Source of the DNA: Cercis canadensis
Taxonomy: Eukaryota > Streptophyta > Magnoliopsida > Fabales > Fabaceae
DNA length: 64,000 bases
Direction of reading: 5' to 3'
NCBI GenBank assembly: GCA_003255065.1
Contig: QAOA01005518.1
Location: 62,001-126,000 of the forward strand
Shown here: positions 1 to 11,795 of the stretch, piece after piece
Position numbering within the stretch: the first letter of the stretch is position 1
Layout of the letters: each line of letters starts with the position of its first letter
Notes under the pieces: model-generated
What the model was told of the DNA's origin: nothing
The model's database searches: none
What the model saw: the letters and a program-made list of their open reading frames with translations, nothing else
Position numbers and translations under genes: made by a program

Positions 1-1027
1 TCTAACAGACAGAGATTCAATTTTTATGAAGATTGGTTCACCAGAGTTTATATTTTAGATGGTCTAATTTGCTGTCGAAGTTGGCTGATGGTTACAGAAA
101 CCTGTTGGCACTTAAATGGGCCTAACTTCCTCATGACAAGTCCAAATGAGCCCAAACCAAAGCCCAATTAAAGCTAAGGCCCATGGGAATAAGTGTGCCC
201 TAAGGGAAATTTAGGTGTGCATGTAATTTTGGAGGTCTATATGTTCAGAAAGGGGCAGCCGAAATTCATATTAGACACTTAGGATATTTTAGACAGCTTT
301 TGAAGTTTCTTTAATCTTTAAGTTTTCTCTCTAGATATTTTGTAAGAACTTGGCTTCTCTTGTTCATGGAGGGCTAATTCATCAAATCAATCCAGGTTTT
401 TGGCTGTTCTGATTATTGATTCTGATATTATGCTTTAATTTCTATTCATTCAATGATTAATCTACTTCTTGCTTCCTCTGAACTATTCTGTTTGAATTGT
501 TAAATTTGAATTTGGATCTTCATGTGTGATTGCTTAATTGCATGTGAGTAAAGAGGAACTTAAAAGGTTAATTAATATTTCTAAGCTTTTGGATGGATTA
601 ATTACCTTGGCTGGATCATGGACTTAGGTAAAACTGGACTTGAATGTTTGCGTAATTCATTTAGTCTTTGTTAAATCCGAATTCTGGTTGCTTAATCAGT
701 GGACATCCATAGAGGACTGAGAGGCTTCTTGATGTTTTCTAAGGCCAAGAACATGGTTAATAATTGAATGGATCATTGGAAATCAAGGATGGATTAAAAT
801 CAGAATCAGTTAAGACTTGGATTGGTTGTTTTCACTAAAGTTTACCACTTATAATTAATTTCTGTTAAACACTTAAATAAACAAAACCCCCTATTTATAT
901 GTTCTTAAAATTGATTCATTAAATAGAATAATCCTTTTGTTCGACCTAGGGTTGCCTTATGCTACAAGTAGCTTTGGTAAACCAACCTTAAACTTTCACT
1001 AATTTGAGGAGCCTCGGCAGCTCATCA
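1..1027 (+). mobile_element. Athila-clade LTR, right part (left end outside window)
   Basis: This is the right part of a long terminal repeat of the Athila family (Ty3/gypsy). It closes with GCCTCGGCAGCTCATCA at 1,027, the same closing as the solo LTR at 37,659-39,070 (there on the minus strand), and is alignable by eye with 14,982-16,400 and 56,618-60,113. Shared blocks include the 'catggagggcta' stretch near 365 and 'cttcttgatgt...ctaaggcc' near 727. The Athila assignment rests on the copy at 56,618, which is joined to Athila gag and pol. It abuts a Sirevirus reading frame at 1,028. Because the left edge is outside the window, I cannot tell a solo LTR from a 3' LTR. Confidence 0.8.
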
Positions 1028-1712
1028 GTACCTGATTGCTTGATAACTTGGGAATCCAAGAACTCTTCCACCAAGGCAGTTGAGAGGATATTTGCAAAAA
1101 TGGGCTGGTCTGCTATGCTACAATTAGATGAACTAGTTTTATCAAAGGTAATAAGGCTCTTTTATGCACATTTACAACATTTGCAAGGTTCTAATTCTGG
1201 TATAATATATCTAAAATTGTATCTAGCTGGGGTAGAAATGATGTTGACTGAGAAATTATTCGCTAGCCTACTAGAATTACTTGTTAGAGGGGATTGTATA
1301 TTTGTTCATACGGTCTAGCCATCTGAACTACTTCCTTATGCTGATGCAATGGCATCAATTTGTGACTTTCTAGAAAATAGAGGCCACAGAAGACCTCCTT
1401 CATTCCACTATTTTGATCCCATAACTAGGACTTTAGCCAAAATAGTTACAACCCAGCTATTGTCTAGATTTGGAAGCCAAAGTGATTTCTCAACCCTTGA
1501 CCTATATGTGTTATACCATCTGAAGAACCAATTATCATTGAACCTCCTTCAGTTGATTTTGAACAATATGGCTTGGAATGTCAAAGGAACTAGGCTAAAA
1601 ATTAGTTTGCCATATGACATGCTAATTATTAAGATCTGCAAGCATTTCAAGGTGGATTTATCTCAATTCATTGCAGAACGTTTTCCATCCAAGTTAGTTC
1701 TCAAGAGAGCTC
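1028..1712 (+). pseudogene. Sirevirus envelope-like reading frame, first part
   Basis: Two plus-strand frames here read as one protein family also present on the minus strand at 26.5-28.3 kb and 43.2-44.8 kb. The shared core is a 'V..LFYAHLQ.LQG...IYLK.Y.AG.E' block near 1,150-1,240. It resembles the widespread 'putative plant transposon protein' family and occupies the place of the envelope-like ORF that Sireviruses carry downstream of pol. The frame is broken and is split by the Tat solo LTR at 1,713-5,955, continuing at 5,961. The Sirevirus link comes from the polypurine tract and LTR at 6,784-7,935. The function of such ORFs is unproven; that this one is truly envelope-derived is an inference. 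Confidence 0.65.
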
Positions 1713-2127
1713 TATCACAACATGTCTGGAGGTGGCCGCGACGCGGATGGTCGACTGAATTTTAGGAAAAAAAATGGAGTCGCCACCAATTGTTTAGGAA
1801 AATAGGATACAATTGGAAACCTTTTTTTTAAAAAAAAAAAAAAAAAANCCAGAGATGGGTTTAGTTTTTTTTTTTTAAAACGGTGTACGGACCAGAGATA
1901 GGTTTAGGAATCTATTTATGCGTGGAGAAGGTATTAGGCACCCCACAGCATCCGTCTAAAGATGATTATCCTAAATTAGCTATGCGAAGATAAGACAAGA
2001 TGTGGCCAAAAGATGTCCTTTATTCATTCTCGTAAATAAATTACATTCACTAATAAAAGTATAGTAAATAAATGTGAAATACATGGATTCTAACGAGCCC
2101 TAAATCCTTCCTTTCATTGGGTGTATA

Positions 2128-2591
2128 GGGGTCTATTTGGGAGCTTGAAGTGAGAGGAAAAGAGAGGAGAGGAGAGGAAATGGAGAGAAAGGAGAGGAAG
2201 GAAATAGGAGGGGTATTTCTTCCTCTTGTTGGGATGATTAAAATATACAAGGGGAGAGGAAAGAAACAAAAATTTATAATTTTACAAATTTATCCTTTAT
2301 TTATAAAGTAAATATATTTAATATAAGATTTAATAATATTCTTTAAATAATGTTTGAAAAAGAATTTGAAGAAATAAATAGAGGTACAATAGCAAATTAC
2401 TCATCTTTTCTCTCTAAACCCCCCAAATTAGGGGAACACAAAAGTGAAGGCAAAAGAGAAATGTGGGGGGTTTGAGGTTACCCCTTAGTTTCCTTCCCAT
2501 TTTTAATCTTGAACTTCCAAACAAGGGAATTGACACATTTACTCCTTTCTTTTCCTCTTTTTTTCCCCAATTTTAACTCCCAAATAAACCC
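2128..2591. mobile_element. MITE inside Tat LTR (TIR GGGTYTATTTGGGAG)
   Basis: The left end GGGGTCTATTTGGGAG and the right end CTCCCAAATAAACCC are imperfect inverted repeats. The purine-rich run on the left (gagaggaaaagagaggag) is mirrored by the pyrimidine-rich run on the right. A TA flanks both ends (2,126-2,127 and 2,592-2,593), and the uninterrupted Tat LTR copy near 18,200 reads through this point. It is about 464 bp with no coding capacity. A TA duplication would fit Tc1/mariner-derived MITEs, but two bases are weak support for a superfamily. Confidence 0.6.
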
Positions 2592-5210
2592 TAAAACTCC
2601 CTTAAAGGTGGCACTTATATCCACCTAAGTTGGATAGATCAGGTCCATCTCATATAAGATAGTCCCGTGTATCTTTACATGATAAGCAAAGGGCCTATGA
2701 ATTTTATAAACTCGAACAAAAAGCCCTAAATGTAATACACGATTATACACCTCAAAAGGGGTTGGGGTATATGATTTGACAAAATATAAATTAAATAAAC
2801 AAGTTCTCCAAGTCTCCAAACCACCTTAGAGTTTTGCTAGTGGCCCAAGGATTGTGATCCATTCTCACATAGAACACACATTAGATAGCTCAAAATAGGG
2901 AAATTGAAAGTCACATATGCAAAAGCAAGTGGGCAACCACAACACAACACAATAAGCAATAAAATAAAATAATGAAACATGCTAACCTAAAAAGTGAGCC
3001 ATGCAACACTAAAACACATATGACAGCCACTACACTTAGCATCCATAAGCTTAAAACCAAGAATCATGCTCTAATCCATTTACATAATCTAACGCCCAAC
3101 ATGTATTTCAAGATAACATAATCCTTAAATAAAACAACAGGGCAAAAATCAAAGAGGCATGCTGAAGATAAAAGCAAACTTTAGCTAAAGCATGTGTAAC
3201 CAAACATTGGAGATTAAGGCATGCAAGTAACATTAAAATGTAAAGAGGGAAGCATGGAAATTATGGGAAAGAATTGGGCTACCAAGATTAAAACTCAATA
3301 AAAATTGAAAACAGGGCAAAAAATAGGGAAACTTTGAAATGAAATTTGGGAATGTATGTTTTAGATATTTGGTCTCAAATTTATCTATAACAAAGATACG
3401 TGTTTTAAAAATTCAAAGACTAAAAAATCAAGCAAAATGGAGCCCTGCAACTCCAATTACAACAAAACAATTAAGCACTACCAGAATTGACCAGCAATTC
3501 GACAGTGCCAGGAAAACAACCAATTTCAAAACAAAAGTAGGAAAAAATACGACATGAAAAAATTGTAAAACAAATATATGAAAAATAAATGTCTCAAGAA
3601 ACTACAAAGACAAAAATCATGCAAATTAGAGCTCTACAGCTCCATTTAGAAAATAAACACTGAGTATTGCTAAGGAAAACTAATAAATTCGCAATAACAA
3701 AAAAATAGTCAACTTCAATCAAAAACTGGGAGCATGATACTTATGAATAAATTCTGAGAAAAATATGTGTTAAATAAACACGCCTCTTAATTCTAAAAAA
3801 TGAAGAATCATCCAAATTGGAGTTCTACAACTCCCAATATAAAATAAAAACTGAGGGTTGCTAAGGAAAACTGTCAAACCCGAAAATGCATAATATAAAA
3901 CCAAATCAAGAAAACTCAAAAAGAAAGACATGCAAGGATTAACTATCTCATTCAAAATCAAACGAAAACATAATCAAAATTTTCAAGAACTAAATATGCT
4001 CAAAGAGCCAATCAAAACAAAAAATGAACAAGGAGGAAACACAAGCCAAAGATCCAAATTAAGCAAGATTAGAAGCAAAAACCAAATAATTCAAAAGGAT
4101 TTTTGAAAAATACACATGTTCATTGCACATTCATCATGAAAATGAAGCAAAGAGAGATGAAGAACATGTAATCAAAGTAAAATCAAAAGGAAAAAAAGGG
4201 AATTCAAGGAGAAAATAAGGAAAATCAAACATTTCACCATGAATTCAACCAAGCATACATGAAAAATCAAAATAATAAAGGAAAATGATGAAGATTACCT
4301 AAAGTTCTTCAAGAAATCCACTCCTTCTTGCTTAAAATGGTTGAACCCATCTTCAAGAAGCTTAAACCTCCTTTGGTTTCTCCTTTTCTTCTTAAAAGTT
4401 GGAAGAACAACTCAAGAACATTTTGAAGTTTCTCAAGCTTTCACCCTTTCTCTCAACTTAGCTCTTTTTATCTTTTTTTTCTCTCTCTCAAATATCTCTC
4501 CCTCTTTGTGTTTCACATTTGGTCGCTAATGTATAACTATCTTCTTCTTTTTTTCTTAAGCAATTAGCCATTTCCACTTGGAGAGTAAGTTGGGGGTAAG
4601 ATGATCATTTTCCATACCCTTTGCACCTTCATCCCACTTTTCTTTAGCTTTGCCATGAAAAAATCCATAAATTCTTCCCCAAAATGCCCCCAACCAAATT
4701 CCCTCATCATCTTTTTTTTTTTTTACATATATATTTTTATTTTATATAAGAAACCCTAAATATGGCACTTTCATTGAAGTTCCCTTGGGTGAGCACCTTC
4801 CATGAAGTTTCCTAGATGTTAGCCCTTTTGAATTCTGCTTAAGAATATTCCTCTAACCTTGGCTGAACCTCCATTCAAATTTCCTACAAGTTTATTTAAT
4901 TGTTTGATTAAAAGTAAAAACCATAAAACCCAATTGGGTCAAATTAGGTCAAATTGAGCTCAAATAGCTTAACCTTAGACCTAAGTTAGTCCAATTAGTC
5001 CTAAATTAAACCTCAAACATATTAAATAGTTCAGAAAATATATATCAATGATTTGGACTAACAATATTAGGAAAACAAAAAATTGGATGGGCCCAAAGGC
5101 TCCCAAACTAGGATTTTAACATGGCCGTCTAAGCCTAAAACATGAGTTTTGACCCAAAATCACTAAAAGCTCAAAATATTATAATTTTTATGTCCAAATA
5201 AAGTATTTAA

Positions 5211-5695
5211 GGAAAAGTCCAAAAAATTCTTCTGAACTATGCACTGTGTGCGCTTTACCCCCAAAACTTTAAAAACGTAAGAAATACCTCATTGTACTAT
5301 TTAAATGTGTAATTTACCCCTAAAGACCAGANAAATGTGTAATTTACCCCCAAAGACCAGACAGATGTCCATTAATAGACGGAAAGAATCACGTTTCATG
5401 CACATGATGCGATTAATCTGGGCCATAGTGCAATTTATAGGGATATAAATGAAAATAAATTTATAAAATTATGGTCAAAAAGTAATATTCAAAAAAAATT
5501 AGGGCCAAATGATAATATTCAAAATTTTTCATTTGCATGGCACGTGCTCATTTCCATTCATTAAGGAACGAACGTTAGAGTCGTGGGGGTAAAGTGCACA
5601 TTTTAAAAGTTCAAGGAAGTCTTTCCTATGTTTTTTAAGTTCTAGGGGTAAATTGAACATAGGGCATAATTCAGAAGGGGTTTGGACTTTTCCCA
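5211..5695. mobile_element. MITE, probably Mutator-derived, inside Tat LTR
   Basis: Terminal inverted repeats of about 50 bp bound it. The left end starts GGAAAAGTCCAAA, then a 'ctgaactatgc' block, then 'tttaccccc'. The right end is its inverse, finishing tttggacttttcc. The left flank agtatttaa and right flank attatttat match at 7 of 9 positions, and unoccupied Tat LTR copies (near 19,400, and 28,540 on the other strand) read agtatttaaagaaaatcaaa across the site. Long TIRs with a 9 bp duplication fit MULE-type MITEs. An N at 5,332 lies between two near-identical 'aatttacccc.aaagaccaga' stretches. Confidence 0.65.
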
Positions 5696-5955
5696 ATTAT
5701 TTATATAAAATCAAATGGGCCAAGAGGCCCCAAACTCAAATTTAAAGAAAATGGGCCAAATGGCATCCTAACTTGGGTTAAAAAGAAGTGGGCTAATGCC
5801 CAAACACCAAAACTTTGATCCAAAAGCTAAAAAAAGTCTTAAAGACTTCAAAATCAGATTTCCCACTTGAAAACATAAATTTTGAATTTTAAATAATTAA
5901 ATTTTTTTTTTTTTGAAAAACATGTAATACCCCTGGACAAAATACAGTGTCTACA

Positions 5956-6797
5956 AGCTTTTTCCACTGTCAAACCTCAAGGAGAACCATCTAATAGCTC
6001 TTAGTCTACTCTTGGTCCTATTTCTGCAAGCTCTTCAAAGAGGCCTGCTCCTTCTACACCTAGTTCTTCCAAATCTGCAAAGAAGCAAAAAACTCAACCT
6101 CAACTAGCTCATCCCTCTAAGCCAATTGACCATGTGGAGTGGATATCAACTGTCAAGCCTGCAGAATTAGCCAATCATATTGGAAAGCGGCTCAACTATT
6201 TCCAAATTACAATTTTTAATTGCACTACTAGACTTGCAGTGGTTGAGAAAGAATTAACCCTCACAAAGAAAGAGTTTGCAGCCTTGAAGGCTTCAAAGCC
6301 CTCTCCCTCTTAGGATTATATTTCTGATTTTCTTTGTTAACGTTTCAATCTTGTATGTAGTTAGATTGACTATTCTCCATCCTTTTGTGTTCTTTTCTTT
6401 TTGCATATCATGACATTCTGCATTTGTCCATATTTTGCCTCATTTTTGTTAATGGAGAATCACTTTGAATATGTAACAATATCTTTTCTGGTTCTCTCTA
6501 TTTTGCTTAATGTATTTTGCTATTTGTTTTCTGATTTAAATTTTGGCATATTTTATTTCTATCAGCTGTTATTCTTCTCCCTAGTCTCTTTGATAATGAC
6601 AAAGTGGGAGAAATCTAAGATATTATGTTTAAACTGTTGGATTTTTTCCAAGTTTAAACTCCATTTGTCTGAAAATTTGTTTTGAAAACTGCTTCAAGAA
6701 CTAGTTTTGAAATCTGTTCTGAAGTATGTATATTTTCGAAGGGGGGGGGGGGGAGAGATTTCATTTAGGCATTTGTCATCATCAAAAAAGGGGAGAT
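5956..6797 (+). pseudogene. Sirevirus envelope-like reading frame, last part, 3' UTR and polypurine tract
   Basis: From 5,961 to about 6,313 the envelope-like frame resumes after the solo Tat LTR. It is rich in Ser, Pro and Lys, followed by a block 'AELANHIGKRLNYFQ' whose counterpart 'VELANQIGQQLNFFQ' lies on the minus strand near 26.7 kb. The tail is Lys/Glu-rich and may be a short coiled coil. An AT-rich untranslated region follows, and a polypurine tract aaaaaaggggagatt ends at 6,797, directly before an LTR that starts TGTTGG. A purine tract next to an LTR start marks the 3' end of a plus-strand retrotransposon. Confidence 0.65.
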
Positions 6798-7935
6798 TGT
6801 TGGCCCCATAATTGTCCAGTCCAGTTTCAATGATAACAAATGATCCTAATGTTACTAACCTTGTTCTTTTGCTTAAGTGTTTGTTTTAGATCAGATTAGT
6901 AAAAAGTCTTGGGAACTAGTTCTTTCCTCAACAAAGAACTAGTTATGGTGAAAGATGACACGTTCTTCTAGAAGTTAACTATCCAAGAGTGCTGATGTGG
7001 ATAAGGAATCGTGAAGAATCTAGAAGAACTAGGAACTCTTAAGATGTGCTAGGAAATTACCTCAGCATAAAGAGGAAATTTCCTTTTGAAGGTGCCATTG
7101 CAAGATCTACTTTTTAAGGCTAAAAGAAAGAGATATTTTGTCACTAAAAGACAAAAGGATAAAGTAGTGGGTTTTCTTTTGTGTTGCGCTTGACTGTTGT
7201 CCAAAGGTTAGATGGTTATTTGCTGGTCATTACATTTACCCATCTCCCTTTATCATACAAGACCCAAGGCATCAGAAAAGTAGAGAAAGAAGAATGTTAC
7301 TTTTTACTAAGTCTTTGTACTTTGTTTTTCTCTCTTCTTCTTCTTCAAGTACAATAGTTTCAAATTCATCTATGTTCAGAGAGTTGCTTTTATGGGGCTA
7401 CATTTATGAAAAATGGGATTATGTAATCAAATTTATGTGGGAAAAATCTGAATGAGAGACCTCTGCCTTGTTTGCTAGAGGGTGTGACTTCTTGGTTAAC
7501 TTGAAGAAAAACTATGGATGTAAAGCTTTGAGAAGCTTGGACAACTAAACTTGATTCTAGTGGAACCTTAAGCAATTAGGAGAAGTGGAAGTAGGCAATG
7601 CTAGCCAAACCATTATAAAAATCTCTTGCTAAACTCTCTTTCTCCTTAATCTTCTTTAATTATGAGTTTATTAGCATTTTTTAGATTTATATTTCCTTCT
7701 GCTGCCTGAGTATAATATTATGATTTACTCTTACTTTGTTCTTCAACGATTTAGCTAGTTCACCATTTTTGTTAAGTTCCTTTTTATCAGATAAGTAGTT
7801 CTTAAATTAAGAGAACTAGTTCTTGAGATGAACAGTCTTCTGAGCAAAACTTTATTTTAAGAACTAATTTAGCATAAATATTTAAAATCTCCTATTCAGC
7901 CCCCCCCCCCCCCCCCCCCCCCCCCCCCNCCCCCC
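6798..7935 (+). mobile_element. Sirevirus 3' LTR
   Basis: It starts TGTTGGCCCC directly after a polypurine tract. Near its end it carries 'tctcctattca' followed by a long C run, equivalent to the 'tcctattcacccccc' block of the Sirevirus LTRs at 24.2 kb and 47.9 kb (there inverted), but the sequence belongs to a different subfamily. The C run at 7,901-7,936 contains an N at 7,929, so the right boundary is not reliable. No target duplication can be read. Confidence 0.65.
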
Positions 7936-8309
7936 CACACCCAATCTCTATGAGTATTTCCTGTAACTTTCAAGAACAATATGATCGACTTCTCATGCTT
8001 TTAGGTGGTAAACCCATCCTTCTCATTCTGCCAACATAGTTGGTAAGACACTAAACTCATCTTTTCCTTGGATCATAGACATTGATGCCTCATATCACAT
8101 GACACCTCATCCTTTTAGCCTGATTGTGAAGCACACTTATTCACCACCCTGTGAAAATTCTCAATGGGATGTCCATAGATATAGGGAAAGTTCCCTTAAC
8201 TGATGATCTCACTCTTGATAATGTTCTTTGTGTACCACAAGTTACTTGCAACCTTCTTTCAGTCAGCAAACTCACCAAGCAACTAAATTGTGCTATAGTT
8301 ATCTTTCTT
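7936..8309 (+). mobile_element. Ty1/copia gag-protease fragment
   Basis: A short plus-strand piece of a copia polyprotein. The gag end reads 'QYDRLLMLL'. A protease region follows around 'WIIDIDASYHMT' (the family's active site is WIIDSGAS-HMT), then 'LTDDLTLDNVLCVPQVTCNLLSVSKLTKQLNC', given here as the usual copia block 'VLCVP....NLLSVSKLT'. It is broken. This belongs to a different copia group from the neighbouring Sirevirus and lies directly against a host kinase gene fragment on the opposite strand. Confidence 0.7.
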
Positions 8310-8826
8310 GAATTGTGTTTTCTTCTTCTCATTAGTCTTCGAGCTAACGAATTATAGTAGCCAGCTAAGGCTCCAAACAAGCAAGCAAGGGTTGCACTAA
8401 CTGCAAGCATAACCTTGAGGAAAACTCTTGCAATAAAATTCTTCTTTTCATAACCTTTTAATATACCAGACACATTAATATCGTTAGGAACCTTGATAAG
8501 TGCCTTAACTCCTTCTGGCATTCAGCAATTGCATCTTCTTTTTGCTACATGTTGAGGTTGAAGCATTGAAGGTAGCAGCAATGGTAGAACAATCATCCAT
8601 GACAAACTTCTTGTAACCCTCCAAGTCGACATTAGTAACTCAACCAAAGTTTGTATAGCCATCAAATTGGAAATCATCATCATCAATTACCTCAAACTTA
8701 AAGCTCATCATAAAAGGTTTTACACAATAATTAACTTCAACTATTGGTTGTTTCTTTTGTGGTAAGCATATTGCTGGAAATTTCCATTCTCATCAATTGT
8801 AGCTTGGAAATAATATCTTGTATTGT
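8310..8826 (-). pseudogene. G-type lectin receptor kinase (LECRK-like) fragment
   Basis: Read on the minus strand, three frames give pieces of a plant G-type lectin S-receptor-like kinase. The first is 'RYYFQATIDENGNFQQY' (end of the S-domain). The second is 'FEVIDDDDFQFDGY', 'VTNVDLEGYKKFVMDDC' and 'CSKKKMQLLNA' (PAN-like region). The third is 'EGVKALIKVP' followed by a hydrophobic segment 'VFLKVMLAVSATLACLFGAL' (the single membrane span) and a basic 'RRLMRRRKH' stop-transfer sequence. In intact members these order as S-domain, PAN, membrane span, kinase. The kinase and most of the lectin domain are absent. There is a stop codon in the PAN part and two frame changes (near 8,520 and near 8,755), so this is a dead gene fragment. 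A Tat LTR begins at 8,827 and copia sequence abuts at 8,309. Family recognition is from memory of the motif set. Confidence 0.6.
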
Positions 8827-11795
8827 TGTCACAACATACTCAGAGGCAGCGGCGATGCAGATGACAAACATAGAAAAAATATTAATTTTTGAAAGAAAAC
8901 TTAGAGTCGTCACCAATTGTATTGAGAAAATGAAAAATAATTAGAAAACTCCTTTTTAATTTTTAAAAATGGTCTACGAACCAAAGATGGTTCGGGAGTT
9001 AATTTGTGTGTGAGGAAGGTGTTAAGCACCTCACAACACCCGTCTAAAAGAAGGTTACCCAAAAATTAATTGTGCGAACATAATATAGTCAAACAGTGTA
9101 TTTTATTTATCTCAGAATAATAAATGCATTACATGAATATCTAACAAAATTAGAAAAACAAAGAATTTAAAAGTGCTTTGCATACAACTAACTTGTCCTA
9201 AATCCTTCCACCCATTCCTCGCATATGGCGTCCTCCTGGGTGGCACCTATCCTTACCTAGGACTAATAAAGTGAGCCACCTAATATGCAGATGGATCAAT
9301 CAATCATATTCCTAAATGCTATGCAAATATATGAGTATAAATATTACAACACATTTCCTTGTCCAATAGGGGATGAGTACATAATTGGAAAATGCAATCA
9401 AAATAAACAAGAGCTCTCCGAGCCTCCGAATCGCCTTAGGTTTTGCTAATGGCCCAAGGATTGTGATTCCCTCTCACATAGAACACACATTAGATGACTC
9501 ATAATCAAAGCAAACCTTAGCTGAAACATGTATAACAAAACATTGGAGACTAAGGCATGCAAGTAACATCAAGATGTAAAGAGGGCAGCAAGGAAATTAT
9601 GGGACAAAATTGTGATAGTAAGATTAAAACTCAAACAAAATAAAAAAAAAATAGGGCAGAAAACAAAGGAACTTTGAAACAAAATCTGGGAATGCATGCC
9701 TTAGATATTTGGTCTCAAATTCATATATAACAAAGATACATGTTTAAAAAATTCAAAGAATAAAAAATCATGCAAAATGGAACCCTACAGCTCTAGTTAT
9801 AACAAAAAAAAAACTAAACACTACCAAAATTGACCAGCAATTCGACAGTGCTAGAAAAACTAACAATTTCAAAATGAAATTGGGAACAAATGCGACATGA
9901 AAAAAATTATAAAAAAAAAAATTGATACGATAGACATATGTCTTAGATCCTACAGAGATAAGAATCATGCAAATTGGAACTCCACAGCTCCATTTAGAAA
10001 ATAAACACTAAAGGTTGCCAAGGAAAACTGACGAACCCGTAGTAATAGAAAAACAATTAAATTCAATTAAAAACTGGGAGCAGGGTACACATACATAAAT
10101 TATGAGAACAATATATGTGGAAGAAACACGTCTCGTAATTCTAACAAATCAAAAACCACCCAAATCGGAATTCTATAGCCCCAGATATAAAATAAAAATT
10201 GAGAGTTGCTAGGGAAAACTATCAAACCCAAAAATGGATAATATAAAACCAAATCAAAAAAACTAAAAAACAAGACATGTAAGGATCAACGTTCTCATCC
10301 AAAATAAAAACAAAACATAATCAAAACTTTCAAAAAAACTAAATATGCTCAAAGAGCCAATCAAAACCGAAAATGAACAAGGAGAAAATAGAAGCCAAAG
10401 ATCCTAATTAAGCAAGATTAGAAGCAAAAACCAAAGGATTCAAAAGGATTTTTAAAAAGTACACATGTTCATTGCACATTCATCATGAAAATGAAGCAAA
10501 GAGAGATGAAGAATGTGTAATCAAAGTAAAATTAAAAGAAAAATGGGCATTCAAGGAGAAAATAAGGCAAATCAAACATTTCACCATTAATTCAACCAAG
10601 CATACATGAAAAACCAAAAGAATAGAGGAAAATATGAAGATTACTTAAAGTTCTTCAAGAAATCCACTCCCTCTTGCTCAAAATGATTGAACACACCCTC
10701 AAGAAGCTGAAACCTTCTTTGATTTCTCATTTTCTTCTCAAAAATGGGAAGAACAACTTAAGAACACTTTAAAGTTTCTCAAGCTTTCACCATTTTTCTC
10801 TTTATTTTCTCCCAACTTAGCTCTTTTGATATTTTTTCCCCTCAAATCTCTCCCCTTCTTTGTGTTTCACATTGGGAGCCTCATTGTGAGAGGTTTTCTC
10901 TATATTTCTCTTAAGCAATTAGCCCGATCAACTTGGAGAGCAAGTTAGGGGTAGTTTGGTCTTTTTCTACCATTTTTGCACCTTCCTCCCACTTTCCTAT
11001 AGCCTTTTCATATGAAAAATCCAATAATTCTTTCTCAAAATGTCCTAGTTGACCTTCTTTCAAATTTTTAATCATATTAATCCCATTTTTACTGAAATAA
11101 AAAAAGAAATCCTCAAAGGGAGCTTCTTGACACTTGCAAGGTATATGCAACATCTGTTCTCTTGATATTTTGCTAAAACCTTAAATCAATAATTCTCCCT
11201 TAGCTTGGCCAAAATTCACCTTCATAATTCCTACAAAGTTATTTCATTTTTGATTAAAATTAAAAGCGATAAAATCTTAATGGACCAGTTGGGCCAAATT
11301 AGGTCAAAGTGAGCTTAAAGGGCTTAACCTTGGACCTAAGTTAGTCCAATTGGACCCAAATAAAACCTCAAAAATATTAAATAGTCTATTAATCATTTTT
11401 CATTTTTTTGGACCAAAAACATTTGGAAAACAAAAAAAATTGGGTGGGAACAAAGGCCACAAAACTAAGATTTTAGCAAAATGGATCAAGCCCAAAACAT
11501 GGGTTTTGACCCAAAATCAATAAAAACCCAGAAAAGTATAATATTTATGTCCAAAAAAATCAAATGGGCGAAGAGACTCCAAACTCAAATTTAAAGAAAA
11601 CAAACCAAAAGGCCTCTTAAATTTGGTTAAAATGAAGTGAGTCAATGCCTAAAGACCAAAACTTTGATCCAAAAGCTAAAAGATGCCTTAAAGACCTTAC
11701 AATCAGATTTCCCACTTGAAAAAATAATAATTAAAAATAATTTTTTAAAAATGTGTAACACTCACGGATAAAATACAGTGTCTATAGTTTGCCCC
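8827..11795 (-). mobile_element. 3' LTR of the non-autonomous Tat element
   Basis: The left edge tgtcacaaca is the inverse of TGTTGTGACA, the canonical LTR end. The right edge ...acagtgtctata corresponds to the family start TGTAGACACTGT. It is aligned throughout with 1,713-5,955, sharing blocks such as 'ggcccaaggattgtgat' near 9,450 and 'cacatgttcattgcacattc' near 10,460. On its interior side (11,796 on) the minus strand reads a polypurine tract aggggcaaac, which identifies it as the 3' LTR. Short frames in it are chance. Confidence 0.75.

Larger units (their letters stand above)
1713..5955 (-). mobile_element. Solo LTR of a Tat/Ogre-type Ty3/gypsy element
   Basis: On the minus strand it begins TGTAGACACTGTATTTTGTCC (right edge, 5,955) and closes TGTTGTGATA (left edge, 1,713). 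These are the same termini as the LTR at 28,278-31,803, which is attached to Tat-type gag and pol. The flanks are agctc (1,708-1,712) and agctt (5,956-5,960), a 4-of-5 target duplication, with Sirevirus envelope-like sequence on both sides, so it is a solo LTR made by LTR-LTR recombination. The length is 4,243 bp including two MITEs (2,128-2,591 and 5,211-5,695), or about 3.3 kb without them. The CT-rich stretch near 4,440-4,510 is shared with other copies. There is no coding content. Confidence 0.8.

Noticed and set aside
7901-7936. Poly-C run as a biological feature
   Set aside because: It contains an N and replaces the short C block of Sirevirus LTRs, so its length is probably a sequencing or assembly effect.
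8141-8521. Minus-strand 126-codon frame as one protein
   Set aside because: Only its first ~70 codons are host kinase sequence. The rest reads antisense through the copia protease region.
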